64,000 bases of DNA, from positions 248,001 through 312,000 of the forward strand of contig JALJCR010000003.1 in the NCBI GenBank assembly GCA_022953095.1, given 5' to 3'. This DNA comes from Qipengyuania sp. ABI-127-1 (GTDB lineage Bacteria; Pseudomonadota; Alphaproteobacteria; Sphingomonadales; Sphingomonadaceae). The number at the start of each line of letters is the position of its first letter. Positions within the stretch are counted from its first letter, which is position 1. Below are positions 14,179 through 22,084 of this stretch, in pieces. Made by a program: the position numbers and the translations under genes. Under the pieces are notes generated by a model. That model did not search any database and was not told the origin of the DNA. It worked only from the letters and a program-made list of their open reading frames with translations.

Positions 14179-16896
14179 TCATCGTTCGAAACCGTCCGGA
14201 CCGGCACGACCAGGATGTCGCGGCCGTTCGGGGGGGTTTTGATCCGTCCCATCGGCAGGACGAGGGATGCCGGTTTCAGTGCGGGAAGATTTGTCGGATG
14301 TGAGCTCGGGAACAGCGCTTTCCGAAGGTATGCTCGCGGTTTCCATGGGAGATCGATTGCCTTCGGCGGCGGTGATATTGATCCGCTCGTAGGCAAGCAT
14401 CTGACGCGCGATGGCCTTTGCAAGCGGCAGCTCATTGTTCTGCAACGCCAGCGTTCGGCTTCGCTCTCCAGGCCGCGCGCTTTCGTCATATGTAAATCTG
14501 TCTGGTCTTGCCCATGCGACGGCAATCAGGCGCTGGAATGTCGGGTCGGACCGCTGCGCCTTCCAAAAATCTTGCGCCCAGGCAGCCTGCGGGCCATCAA
14601 TGCTAAGTTCGCCGTCGCTAATCGAGGCGGCACCGGCAACAATCGCAGCAGCGATGATGCGTCGTTTGTCCAGCTGAATGGCCTCGATGGCGCGCAGCCT
14701 GTCCTGCATCTCGCGGTCGATGAGAAGCTCGGGCGCCTCGCTGAACGCCTTCGTCAAGGCACCATCGTCCAGGAATCGAAAATGGTGCCCTTGGTAACGG
14801 ACGTGATAGCGCGATGATGCGAGGAACAGGCGGTCGTGATCGATGTCCTCGTCCAACCTTCGCCGCGCTTCGATGACCTCGGCGTCGTCGGCATGAGCTA
14901 GCGTACGCTGATTGCTGTTCAAGTACGCGGCGATCGACGCCTTCAAGGAGTTGCTTTCGTCGCGTACGGACGCCTCTGTGAAAAGGTCGCGATCTTTCCG
15001 AACCCGTCGGGCCGCCTGCCGTATGCGAACACGATCATCCGTTGTTTTGTGAAACCGCAGGGATGCTTCGAGAATGCTGCCGGTTCTGCGCGCTGCAACG
15101 GCTTTACGATGCTCTAGTCCAGTCTCGGCCTGATTGGCCTCTAGGACCAGGTCGAGCTCGGCGGCGATCTTGATGCTATCCGATATCGCGCGCTCAGTGC
15201 CTGCGATCCGGATCCGCTCATACTTCTCGCTGGCAATTTCGAGCGCGTCGATATTGACGCGGCGCGCGGTATGCCAGACCGTAATGAGGTTATCGGATTC
15301 GACAAAGGCGAGGGTGGCGTCGCTCGTGGGGCCGCGCAGCCAGTATTCGACATACCCTTCCTTGGATCTGATGTCGTAACGTTGATCGAGGGCGGCGCGC
15401 CGATTGGCCGAAGCCTTTCTTCTGCGTTTCCTGATTGCGCCCCAGATGATCAGGCAGATCGGTCGCCAACCGCTAACGCGCTCTGCAACCTCCGGCTTGG
15501 TCGCTGCCGTCCTGCGCGTTCGCCGCGCGCCTTTCGCGATCGCGAACTCATGGACGGTTTCTTCTTCCTGGCGTCGGCGGGCCGCTTCTGCGGCAATGGC
15601 CGGATTATGGTCCTTCCCGAGCTTGGCTTGCTGTATCTCCTTGCGTCGACGTCTCCCTTCGTCGGCAAGATGCCGCTCGATGGCTTCGATCTCCGGTTTG
15701 AGTTGGACGGCCTCTTGCCTGACCAGTTCTTTCTTTTCGACAGGCTCTTCCGACGCATCGTCCGGTCGGTTGAATACTGGCACGGTCAGCGGACGCAAAT
15801 CGAGCGCGCCCAGTGGGAGCTCGAAATCGGCTTTGAAGCGTTTGCTCAACTTGCCAAGAGCAGCATTGGGGTAAGCGGCGCCTGCACCGACCCATTCCCC
15901 GCTCGGTTCTCCGTTCTCGCCGATTGCAATGAGGCGGCCTGTATTGCCGACCACAGTATATCGTATTCCGAGCGGCGCGAGATTGCGATGCACCTCCTGC
16001 CAGTTTCGGGCGTTCTGGATCCGTGGAGCAATCACGATTTTCGCGAACCGCTCGAGGGGCCATCGGTCGCCCGGCTCATATCCGTCCGGAGCGTCGTTCC
16101 CCTCGATGACTGCCTGATGCTGTCGGCGCGCACGTGCCATCAGTCCACCATCGGGAAGGGTTTCACCTTCGCGGTCGACCTTGGCCGAATCAGTTGCGCG
16201 CAGGATCCGTCCGCTGCGGTCGGCTACTCGGACTCCTGTAAACAGTCCGAATACGCCGTCATCGGTAGCGATGTAGCGCCGCATCGGTTCGGGGCGCAGG
16301 CCATCGTCCCGCTCCACAACGGCGATGGCCAGATGCGCTGCTTCCCTGTACCAGGAATGCGCCAGCGGCTTGCCCACGCCGTTTTGATCGACCGAGAGCA
16401 GATTGCCGTGGCCGTGGATCTGGGTCTTTCCTCGACGCTTTTCGCGATGATAGGCTTCCAGGGAAGGACACCCGGAGGCTTCGAGCACATGGCGAATGGT
16501 GCGGTTCTGCCGGGCCAGTTCGTACGGCGCGAACATTTCTCCGTCACGGTGAGACCAAGTGTAGTGGTAGAAATACTCCAGACCGGCCGATGCGGTGGCA
16601 ACGGACATCATCTGGATCTGTTCGACAATGTGTCCGTCGCCCAGCCCGTGACCCAGCGTTCCGGCGACATCGTGATCGTCCTGGCGCACGATGTAATCAC
16701 CTGCCCGTCGCGCATCTGACGAAGCTTCCGTAAAAACCATGGCATTCTCGAACGCTTCCACGCATTCGGGTTCGATATTCAGACCGGCAATGTAGCTTGC
16801 GCATCCAAAGGCGATGTCGAAAGCGTTCTTCTGCGTCGTCCGGGGACGGATGCCTTTCTGTTGCCGCACCTTGTATCGCCAGATCTTGATGATCAT
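14179..16896 (-). CDS. MOBP-like relaxase / mobilisation nuclease
   Basis: 905 residues from the ATG at 16896, which overlaps the accessory gene's stop as ATGA. The N-terminal ~270 residues look like a relaxase: LEYFYHYTWSHRDGEMFAPYE resembles the motif around the conserved serine and glutamate, and H150 with H161/H163 (in TQIHGHGNLLSVD) resembles the histidine triad, spaced more widely than usual. The rest is charged and helical, as in large relaxases with C-terminal accessory regions. It would nick oriT and lead transfer of one strand; the catalytic tyrosine is not certain. No type IV secretion or coupling-protein genes lie in the window, so mobilisation in trans is likely. Confidence 0.72.
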   Translation of the reverse strand: MIIKIWRYKVRQQKGIRPRTTQKNAFDIAFGCASYIAGLNIEPECVEAFENAMVFTEASSDARRAGDYIVRQDDHDVAGTLGHGLGDGHIVEQIQMMSVATASAGLEYFYHYTWSHRDGEMFAPYELARQNRTIRHVLEASGCPSLEAYHREKRRGKTQIHGHGNLLSVDQNGVGKPLAHSWYREAAHLAIAVVERDDGLRPEPMRRYIATDDGVFGLFTGVRVADRSGRILRATDSAKVDREGETLPDGGLMARARRQHQAVIEGNDAPDGYEPGDRWPLERFAKIVIAPRIQNARNWQEVHRNLAPLGIRYTVVGNTGRLIAIGENGEPSGEWVGAGAAYPNAALGKLSKRFKADFELPLGALDLRPLTVPVFNRPDDASEEPVEKKELVRQEAVQLKPEIEAIERHLADEGRRRRKEIQQAKLGKDHNPAIAAEAARRRQEEETVHEFAIAKGARRTRRTAATKPEVAERVSGWRPICLIIWGAIRKRRRKASANRRAALDQRYDIRSKEGYVEYWLRGPTSDATLAFVESDNLITVWHTARRVNIDALEIASEKYERIRIAGTERAISDSIKIAAELDLVLEANQAETGLEHRKAVAARRTGSILEASLRFHKTTDDRVRIRQAARRVRKDRDLFTEASVRDESNSLKASIAAYLNSNQRTLAHADDAEVIEARRRLDEDIDHDRLFLASSRYHVRYQGHHFRFLDDGALTKAFSEAPELLIDREMQDRLRAIEAIQLDKRRIIAAAIVAGAASISDGELSIDGPQAAWAQDFWKAQRSDPTFQRLIAVAWARPDRFTYDESARPGERSRTLALQNNELPLAKAIARQMLAYERINITAAEGNRSPMETASIPSESAVPELTSDKSSRTETGIPRPADGTDQNPPERPRHPGRAGPDGFER

Positions 16897-17378
16897 GACG
16901 CGCGCGCCCGACGCTGTTGGATGGTGGCCTTGCGCTCCTGGCGCAGATCCCATTCGGCGCAGGCCGTGGAGTGATCCACGATCGCCTTGATCAACTCGCC
17001 GGAGAGATGCGCCCGTTGTTCGTGGCCCTCGAGAAGCTTCGAGATGATGGAACTTATGTCTTCGATAGCCTGACGGGTGCGACGATCGTTTGTAGGTGCC
17101 GGAGATGCTTCTACTGCCTGCCGCAACCCCGTGGTTGCGCGCACGAGATCACCGATCCGGTGCAGTTCATCTGACAATTCATTGGCCAGACGCATCACTC
17201 GCGCCGCGACGTCGTGGCGTCGGTCTGCATATCCATCGTCATACAAAACCCGTTCGAGCACGTATCGCGAGGTATTTCCGCCCGCCGCGCGCTCGATTTT
17301 CCGCTTCTGTTCCTCGCTGTCGCAACACACGCTCAAGCGAACGCGTTTACCCTTATCTTTCTTCTCCTTCTTGCTCAT
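16893..17378 (-). CDS. MobC-like relaxosome accessory protein
   Basis: 161 residues: a basic N-terminus (SKKEKKDKGKRVRLSVCCDSEEQKRKIERAAGG) with a ribbon-helix-helix look, then helices. This layout and the immediate 5' overlap with the relaxase gene match MobC/TraJ-type accessory proteins, which bind oriT and help melt DNA for nicking. The candidate oriT lies 82 bases upstream of its start codon. A C-terminal helical tail rich in R, Q and E ends at QQRRARAS. Family assignment rests on context plus general features. Confidence 0.65.
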   Translation of the reverse strand: MSKKEKKDKGKRVRLSVCCDSEEQKRKIERAAGGNTSRYVLERVLYDDGYADRRHDVAARVMRLANELSDELHRIGDLVRATTGLRQAVEASPAPTNDRRTRQAIEDISSIISKLLEGHEQRAHLSGELIKAIVDHSTACAEWDLRQERKATIQQRRARAS

Positions 17379-17459
17379 CCCATGCGCTCCACGCTGGCCG
17401 CGCGCCCAATGGCGGCGCGAAAAACCAACGTCACGAAGCGCAGCGACACGATGTTGGCC

Positions 17460-17486
17460 GGGGCGGTCATACCGCCCCCATCCTGC
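17460..17486. other. candidate oriT: inverted repeat plus IncP-like nic sequence
   Basis: A perfect inverted repeat GGGGCGGT-CAT-ACCGCCCC (17460-17478) is followed after one base by ATCCTGC (17480-17486), on the plus strand. RP4/IncP and related MOBP origins have an inverted repeat beside a nic site with core ATCCTG. The site lies upstream of the mobC-relaxase operon, the usual location of oriT. Confidence 0.6.
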
Positions 17487-17517
17487 TTAAAAGCTACACC
17501 CCTTTCGTCAGACCTTC

Positions 17518-18351
17518 TCACGGCAGGGGTATCCCAAGCTTCGCCATCGTCTGGACAAAAAGGGATTCGGCCTCGGTGTCGAGCGTTCGCATCTCGTCTC
17601 TGGCCCAAGGGTCCGAGGCTAAAGTCTTACCTGCCTCGCGAAGTTCATGGATATCGCTAGAGTTCCAGTAGGCGCGCCAGAAAGTTTTTGCGGTCGAGGA
17701 GGTGAGCTGGTTGAATCGGAAGGGCATATCGCGCGGCGGCGCCGGGAGATCTCCGGTCGACATTTCAGTTGCCGGCGATGGAGCGGACACGCTTTGCTCG
17801 GTGGGAGGCCGATTGAGGTTGTCGATCGAAGAATAGATATCCACCTCCGCTCCCAGCGCATCGACGATAGACACGCGAGGCCCGTATTTGCCCCCGGAGC
17901 GCAGCGCAGTCGGGGACAGCTTCAGGTAGCCGAGCCATCTTTCGAGCCACTCGAGATCCTCGTCGCGCAGAACGATCATGGGATAGGCTGCGCGAAAATC
18001 CTTGATCACGTTCTTGGGATAGAAGCGCTTGCCATGCCTCAGTTTCATGCGCAAACCAGTGGCCATCCACTCGAACCCCTCGCGCCACAATGCGTGATCG
18101 TCGCTCTGCGCTATCCGGTCACGCAGAGATTGTGGCATCGTCGGCTCGAGTTCGGCGAGCTCCTGCGCTTCCGGACCGTGCGGAAATTTCTTGGCGGCGC
18201 GCGCCTTTCGGTCCAGTTCGCGCTGCGCCCTGGAACGGGTCCTTCCAGTCTTTTTCGCCGGACCCTCAACGCCAGCCGCTTTAACTTTCTGATCATCATC
18301 AGAAAGGGTTCCGGCCTTCAGCGCGGGGCGATCGCTATCTTTGTCGTTCAA
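17518..18351 (-). CDS. hypothetical protein upstream of the mobilisation genes
   Basis: 277 residues, no recognised domain. The first third is charged and low-complexity (RTRSRAQRELDRKARAAKKFPHGPEAQELAELEP), suggesting a nucleic-acid or partner-binding segment. A compact middle follows (GFEWMATGLRMKLRHGKRFYPKNVIKDF, WLERWLGYLKLSP), then a proline-rich linker and a helical C-terminus ending at LGIPLP. The apparent start is TTG at 18351. The frame stays open upstream, and the sequence SYHP there echoes the SYHP at the beginning of the next unknown gene, so the start is doubtful. Function unknown. Confidence 0.6.
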   Translation of the reverse strand: MNDKDSDRPALKAGTLSDDDQKVKAAGVEGPAKKTGRTRSRAQRELDRKARAAKKFPHGPEAQELAELEPTMPQSLRDRIAQSDDHALWREGFEWMATGLRMKLRHGKRFYPKNVIKDFRAAYPMIVLRDEDLEWLERWLGYLKLSPTALRSGGKYGPRVSIVDALGAEVDIYSSIDNLNRPPTEQSVSAPSPATEMSTGDLPAPPRDMPFRFNQLTSSTAKTFWRAYWNSSDIHELREAGKTLASDPWARDEMRTLDTEAESLFVQTMAKLGIPLP

Positions 18352-19375
18352 GGTGAAGCACTCCGTGGGATGATACGAAGTGCTTTTTAGGACAGACGAC
18401 AGCCAGACCCAAACAGGGTGGCAAGTGCCATCGATTGAAGGCGGCGATCAAGCCTTGCGTCAATGCAGATGAGCGATCAACGCGCCCGTTGCACGCGCAA
18501 GTCATATCTGGGCGTTGAGCGCTGTCCTGCACAAGCTAGTGCTTCGATAAGGCTTGCCGTTGATTTCGTCCCCATCGCCATCCGTCAGGTGCTGGAGGCC
18601 GGGTTATCCTCCACATAGAGGGGTGGCGCCCGCCGTACGCTTGGCGGCAGTCGCGTCTTGGCTACTCCTTCGGCGGTGACGTAGCCACGGGAGAAAATGC
18701 GACAAGCCCATCGCCATCCCTCGTCGAAGCGCTCTTCCGCTACCCGTGCGCGTGTAAAAGAAAGTCTTCCCCTAAATGGAGCCGCACCAGCGGCGCGTTT
18801 TTGTGGGACCTCTTCGCATTCGCGAACCCGGCCCGGGGAAGGCGCCGCCGGCGGGCGGCCCTTCGCGCGCGACCCCGCCGGGGCGCGCTGTGCCGACGCA
18901 ATAGCGACCGGTTCTAAATCCTTTTCGGGACGACGATTTTGAAAATCGTCGGTGAAAGGAAAAAGCTTTCAGACGCCTGCCGGCGCAAAAAGGAGATGTG
19001 AAATGAAGATCGAACAGCCTGATAGACTTCGCAATCCGTTGATCGAAATGAAATCTGAAGAGGAGAGAGGAAAAACCCGACGACGAACCTGTCGGGGGCA
19101 TCCGCCGTAGCGGATGCCAAGGGCGCCTTCAGGCGCCCGGGGGCGCGATGAGTTTTCGTCGCGTCCCCTGAGGTCGGCTAGGTCAGCTGGAGGTGAGCTC
19201 CAGATTTCCGGGCCGGCCTCAACCATTTCTTAACTTTCAGCCGGTTATGGCGAAGCCACGGGGCCGGGCTCGGCTCCCGCTTTTCCTCTATCCCCTTTCA
19301 TTCAACCTACCTGCTACAAGTCGGGACCGCGCGCAGACGCGCGAGAGGGGCGGCTTGGAAGCCGCCCCCAGTTAT
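18352..19375. other. 1-kb non-coding stretch of the mobile module
   Basis: No convincing gene on either strand: short frames here are Arg/Pro-rich and lack Shine-Dalgarno sequences. The stretch contains a very GC-rich block (about 18830-18900), a 21-bp perfect palindrome (18931-18951) and a small GCCGC/GCGGC hairpin with T5 at 18781-18802. Plausible roles are a partition site, replication origin or regulatory leader of the element; none can be shown. Confidence 0.5.
18931..18951. repeat. 21-bp perfect palindrome
   Basis: Arms CGACGATTTT (18931-18940) and AAAATCGTCG (18942-18951) flank a single central G. Imperfect pairing continues outward (TCCTTTTC on the left, GAAAGGA on the right), so the structure covers about 44 bases. 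No gene overlaps it. Confidence 0.75.
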
Positions 19376-19942
19376 TCAGTCGCCTTTTGCCAGTCGCCTG
19401 AAGGTCGCGATGTCGCAGGCGATGGGCGTGCTGCCCATAGTGAACAGCACTTCGCCGGAAGGCGCGAGCTTGGCGATCCGCTTCCGGATGCTTTTTTCTG
19501 CAAGAGCGATGTCGTCGCCGTAGTAGCGGGAGGAGCCCTCGCGAAGGCATGCGCTGCCGTTCTTGCGGATCGAGGCTTCCAGAGGAAAGCCGACGTCGAA
19601 GATCAGCTTCGCACGTGCATCTCGAGGACGTTTCCATACTGCGCCGTCCAAGATTGCCTTTGCTTCAGTCTCTCCGTTGGTGATGAAGTAGGTTAGATCG
19701 AGCGCCTGGGCGTCGAAGGTCACGCAGGGGCGCGCAGGATCCATTCCGACGTGTAGCAGCTCCCAGTTCTTCGTCATGGCGAAACGGAGGATTTGCTGCA
19801 TGTCCGGCCCGCTGAGCTTCGTGCCGCCGATGACGAGGAAGTCGAGCGGCCGCACCGTGCGGGCTTCGAGTTCGGCGTGGAGGCCTCGCAGGATTTTGTT
19901 CATCGCCGTGTTGTAAACACTGGGGTGATACGAAGAGTTCAT
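19376..19942 (-). CDS. hypothetical protein at the right end of the mobile module
   Basis: 188 residues, no recognised family, no membrane segment. Alternating hydrophobic strands and helices (RPLDFLVIGGTKLSGPDMQQILRFAMTKNWELLHVGMD; ARPCVTFDAQALDLTYFITNGET) suggest a compact alpha/beta domain. The C-terminal part is basic (AEKSIRKRIAKLAPSGEV) and ends in IACDIATFRRLAKGD. GGAAGGAAAT precedes the ATG at 19942 by about 10 bases, a reasonable ribosome-binding site. It is the last minus-strand gene of the module before the metal-resistance genes. Function unknown. Confidence 0.6.
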   Translation of the reverse strand: MNSSYHPSVYNTAMNKILRGLHAELEARTVRPLDFLVIGGTKLSGPDMQQILRFAMTKNWELLHVGMDPARPCVTFDAQALDLTYFITNGETEAKAILDGAVWKRPRDARAKLIFDVGFPLEASIRKNGSACLREGSSRYYGDDIALAEKSIRKRIAKLAPSGEVLFTMGSTPIACDIATFRRLAKGD

Positions 19943-20403
19943 ATTGGTATTTCCTTCCGCAAGTTGCGTGTGATCGGTCGCGAAGCAGAAGTTTTTCCTT
20001 CCTTCTCACGATCCGTTCATCCTGCTCTTGTGAAAGGTCATTCGCTTCCGGTTGAATGCCGGAAGGCCTATATCTCTATGTCACTCGTCGCTTGATTTAT
20101 TGACGGCGGGGCGCGGCGTTCAGCATGCTGGCGCGGCCGCGTTGCCGAATTCATAGCAGGGGCTATGTCGGTTACTGGGCCGCTTGCGGACGGTCCGCTT
20201 TTGGGCGGCGACCTCGGCTAGTCCGCCGCTCATACGGGGATGGCTTTAGGGAACCTCTGGGCCCCCAGCATTCCTTCCCGAAAGCGCGCCTCTGATGTAA
20301 GCAAGAATGTGCGGGACCAAGCAACCTCCCGCTCAGACCGTGCCGGTTCAAGTGTTGCCTCATGGCTCCGCGCCTGCTGCGGACCAATAGTTGTGAGGTA
20401 AAC
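19943..20403. other. intergenic between the mobile module and chrA
   Basis: 461 bases holding the promoters of the divergent neighbours. A CTTCCGG/CCGGAAG hairpin with a 7-base loop lies at about 20045-20066. There is no ChrB-type regulator gene here, although such a gene often accompanies chrA. Confidence 0.45.
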
Positions 20404-21714
20404 ATGTCTCGACCGTCCGTGGCGCCGTCCTTTTCAGAGCTGCTGCGCGCGTTCTGGCGTATCGGATTGCTCAGCTTCGGCGGGCCGGCCGGACAGATCG
20501 CACTGATGCACCGCGAACTTGTCGAAGAGCGTGGGTGGATCAGCGAGGACGATTACCTGCACGCGCTCAATTTCTGTCACTTCCTGCCGGGGCCGGAGGC
20601 GCAGCAACTCGCCACGTGGATAGGCTGGCGCCTCCACGGATGGCGGGGCGGGCTGGCTGCGGGGCTGCTGTTTGTCATACCCGGCGCCTTCATCATCCTT
20701 GCCCTCAGCATGCTCTATGCGGTCGCTGCAAACCTCGACTGGTTCGAAGCGCTTTTCCTCGGCGTGAAGGCCGCGGTGCTGGCAATCGTGCTGCAAGCCC
20801 TGTTCCGGATTGCGGGTCGCGCGCTGAACACGCGGTTCAAGCAGGTGTTGGCAATAGCAGCCTTCGCCGCGTTGTTTCTGTTCGACCTGCCGTTTCCCGT
20901 CGTCATACTGTGTGCAGGAATCCTTGGCTTGGCGATCGCCCGGGTCAGGCCGCACTGGCTGGCGGTATCAGCCACGCCTTCCAGGATTGCTACCGGACCG
21001 CGCCCGTGGCGGGCGACGCTGCAATCCATCGCTATCTGGGCGGTGATTTGGGCTGCTCCGATGGGCCTTGTGCTCGCTACCTTGGGCCCAGAGCACGTGC
21101 TGTGGGACATCGGGGCATTCTTCTCGCAGCTCGCCGTAGTTACCTTCGGCGGCGCCTATGCGGTCCTTGCCTATATGGCGCAGGAGGCTGTGCAGGGTTT
21201 CGGTTGGCTAAAACCGGGCGAGATGGCGGATGGGCTGGGCCTTGCCGAGACGACGCCGGGGCCGCTGATCATGGTGACGCAGTTTGTCGGCTATCTCGCC
21301 GCCTATCGCGCGCCGGAGCCGTTCACACCGCTAGTTGCGGGGCTGCTGGGTGCAGGGCTGACCACGTGGGTGACCTTTGCGCCATGTTTCCTATGGATCT
21401 TTGCCTCTGCCCCGTGGATCGACCGGCTGGGCAATGCCGTGCGTATCAAGGGCGGGCTTGCGGCCATCACCGCGGCGGTCGTGGGTGTTATCGCGAACCT
21501 CGCTGTCTGGTTCGCCATCCACGTGATATTCTCCGCGGTGGGAGAAGCGAGGCTTGGACCTGTGCGGCTCTACGTGCCGGATTGGGAAACGCTTGACTGG
21601 CGGGCAGCGCTGCTGACCGCGCTTGCCTGCGCTCTTGTCTTTGTCGCAAAGTGGTCGGTCGTGCGGGTGCTGGCGATCAGCGCGATCGGCGGGCTGATCC
21701 TGTCCGCCTTGTGA
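20404..21714 (+). CDS. chrA: chromate transporter ChrA, two-domain form
   Basis: 436 residues starting at the ATG with GAGG five bases before it. Two homologous CHR domains are visible: the first begins FWRIGLLSFGGPAGQIALMHRELVEERGW with the late HFLPGPEAQQLATWIGW motif; the second begins FFSQLAVVTFGGAYAVLAYMAQEAV with GLAETTPGPLIMVTQFVGYLAAY. About ten to twelve membrane helices are predicted. The family exports chromate from the cytoplasm in a proton-linked process. It stands alone, ending 7 bases before the end of the convergent efflux operon. Length and duplicated domains are normal for long-chain CHR proteins. Confidence 0.92.
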   Translation: MSRPSVAPSFSELLRAFWRIGLLSFGGPAGQIALMHRELVEERGWISEDDYLHALNFCHFLPGPEAQQLATWIGWRLHGWRGGLAAGLLFVIPGAFIILALSMLYAVAANLDWFEALFLGVKAAVLAIVLQALFRIAGRALNTRFKQVLAIAAFAALFLFDLPFPVVILCAGILGLAIARVRPHWLAVSATPSRIATGPRPWRATLQSIAIWAVIWAAPMGLVLATLGPEHVLWDIGAFFSQLAVVTFGGAYAVLAYMAQEAVQGFGWLKPGEMADGLGLAETTPGPLIMVTQFVGYLAAYRAPEPFTPLVAGLLGAGLTTWVTFAPCFLWIFASAPWIDRLGNAVRIKGGLAAITAAVVGVIANLAVWFAIHVIFSAVGEARLGPVRLYVPDWETLDWRAALLTALACALVFVAKWSVVRVLAISAIGGLILSAL

Positions 21715-21721
21715 GCCGGTT

Positions 21722-22072
21722 TCAGAGCCGCACGCCGAAATGGCCTAGCGCCCAGACCATTGCGAGGTAGAGCAGCACCGTCATGGTGCATCCGATGGCG
21801 AGAGCGGGCCAGAAAGCGACGCCACGGTTCAGCATGATCGGAATGGCGAGGAACATGGGCAAGCTCGGCAGGACGAACCAGAATGTGGCGTAGGCGTGCT
21901 CTGCCATGCGCGCGGTATCTTCGGTATCGCGCCACAACCATATCATTCCCAGCACGGAGATCAGCGGCAGCGAAGCGATCAGGGCTCCCAGGCCCGGAGC
22001 ACGCCGGGCGACCTCGCTGACGAGCGCGATGATAATGCCCGACAGGGCAGCCTTGAGCAGGAAGTATCCCAT
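21722..22072 (-). CDS. DUF3147 membrane protein
   Basis: 116 residues with four hydrophobic segments (about 2-20, 28-46, 62-82, 88-108). The sequence ALVSEVARRAPGLGALIASLPLISVLGMIWLWRDTED is typical of DUF3147. Function is unknown. It is last in the RND efflux operon, 12 bases after the pump's stop, so it probably assists or accompanies metal export. Confidence 0.8.
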   Translation of the reverse strand: MGYFLLKAALSGIIIALVSEVARRAPGLGALIASLPLISVLGMIWLWRDTEDTARMAEHAYATFWFVLPSLPMFLAIPIMLNRGVAFWPALAIGCTMTVLLYLAMVWALGHFGVRL

Positions 22073-22084
22073 CGCGCCTCCTCC

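Noticed and set aside
15271..16719. 482-codon open frame opposite the relaxase gene
   Set aside because: Antisense to a relaxase with recognisable motifs and overlapping start; its product matches nothing and reflects codon bias of the real strand.
18352..20403. tRNA gene or attachment site marking the element's right end
   Set aside because: I looked for a tRNA-like TPsiC arm and for direct repeats matching the left side and found none I could support.
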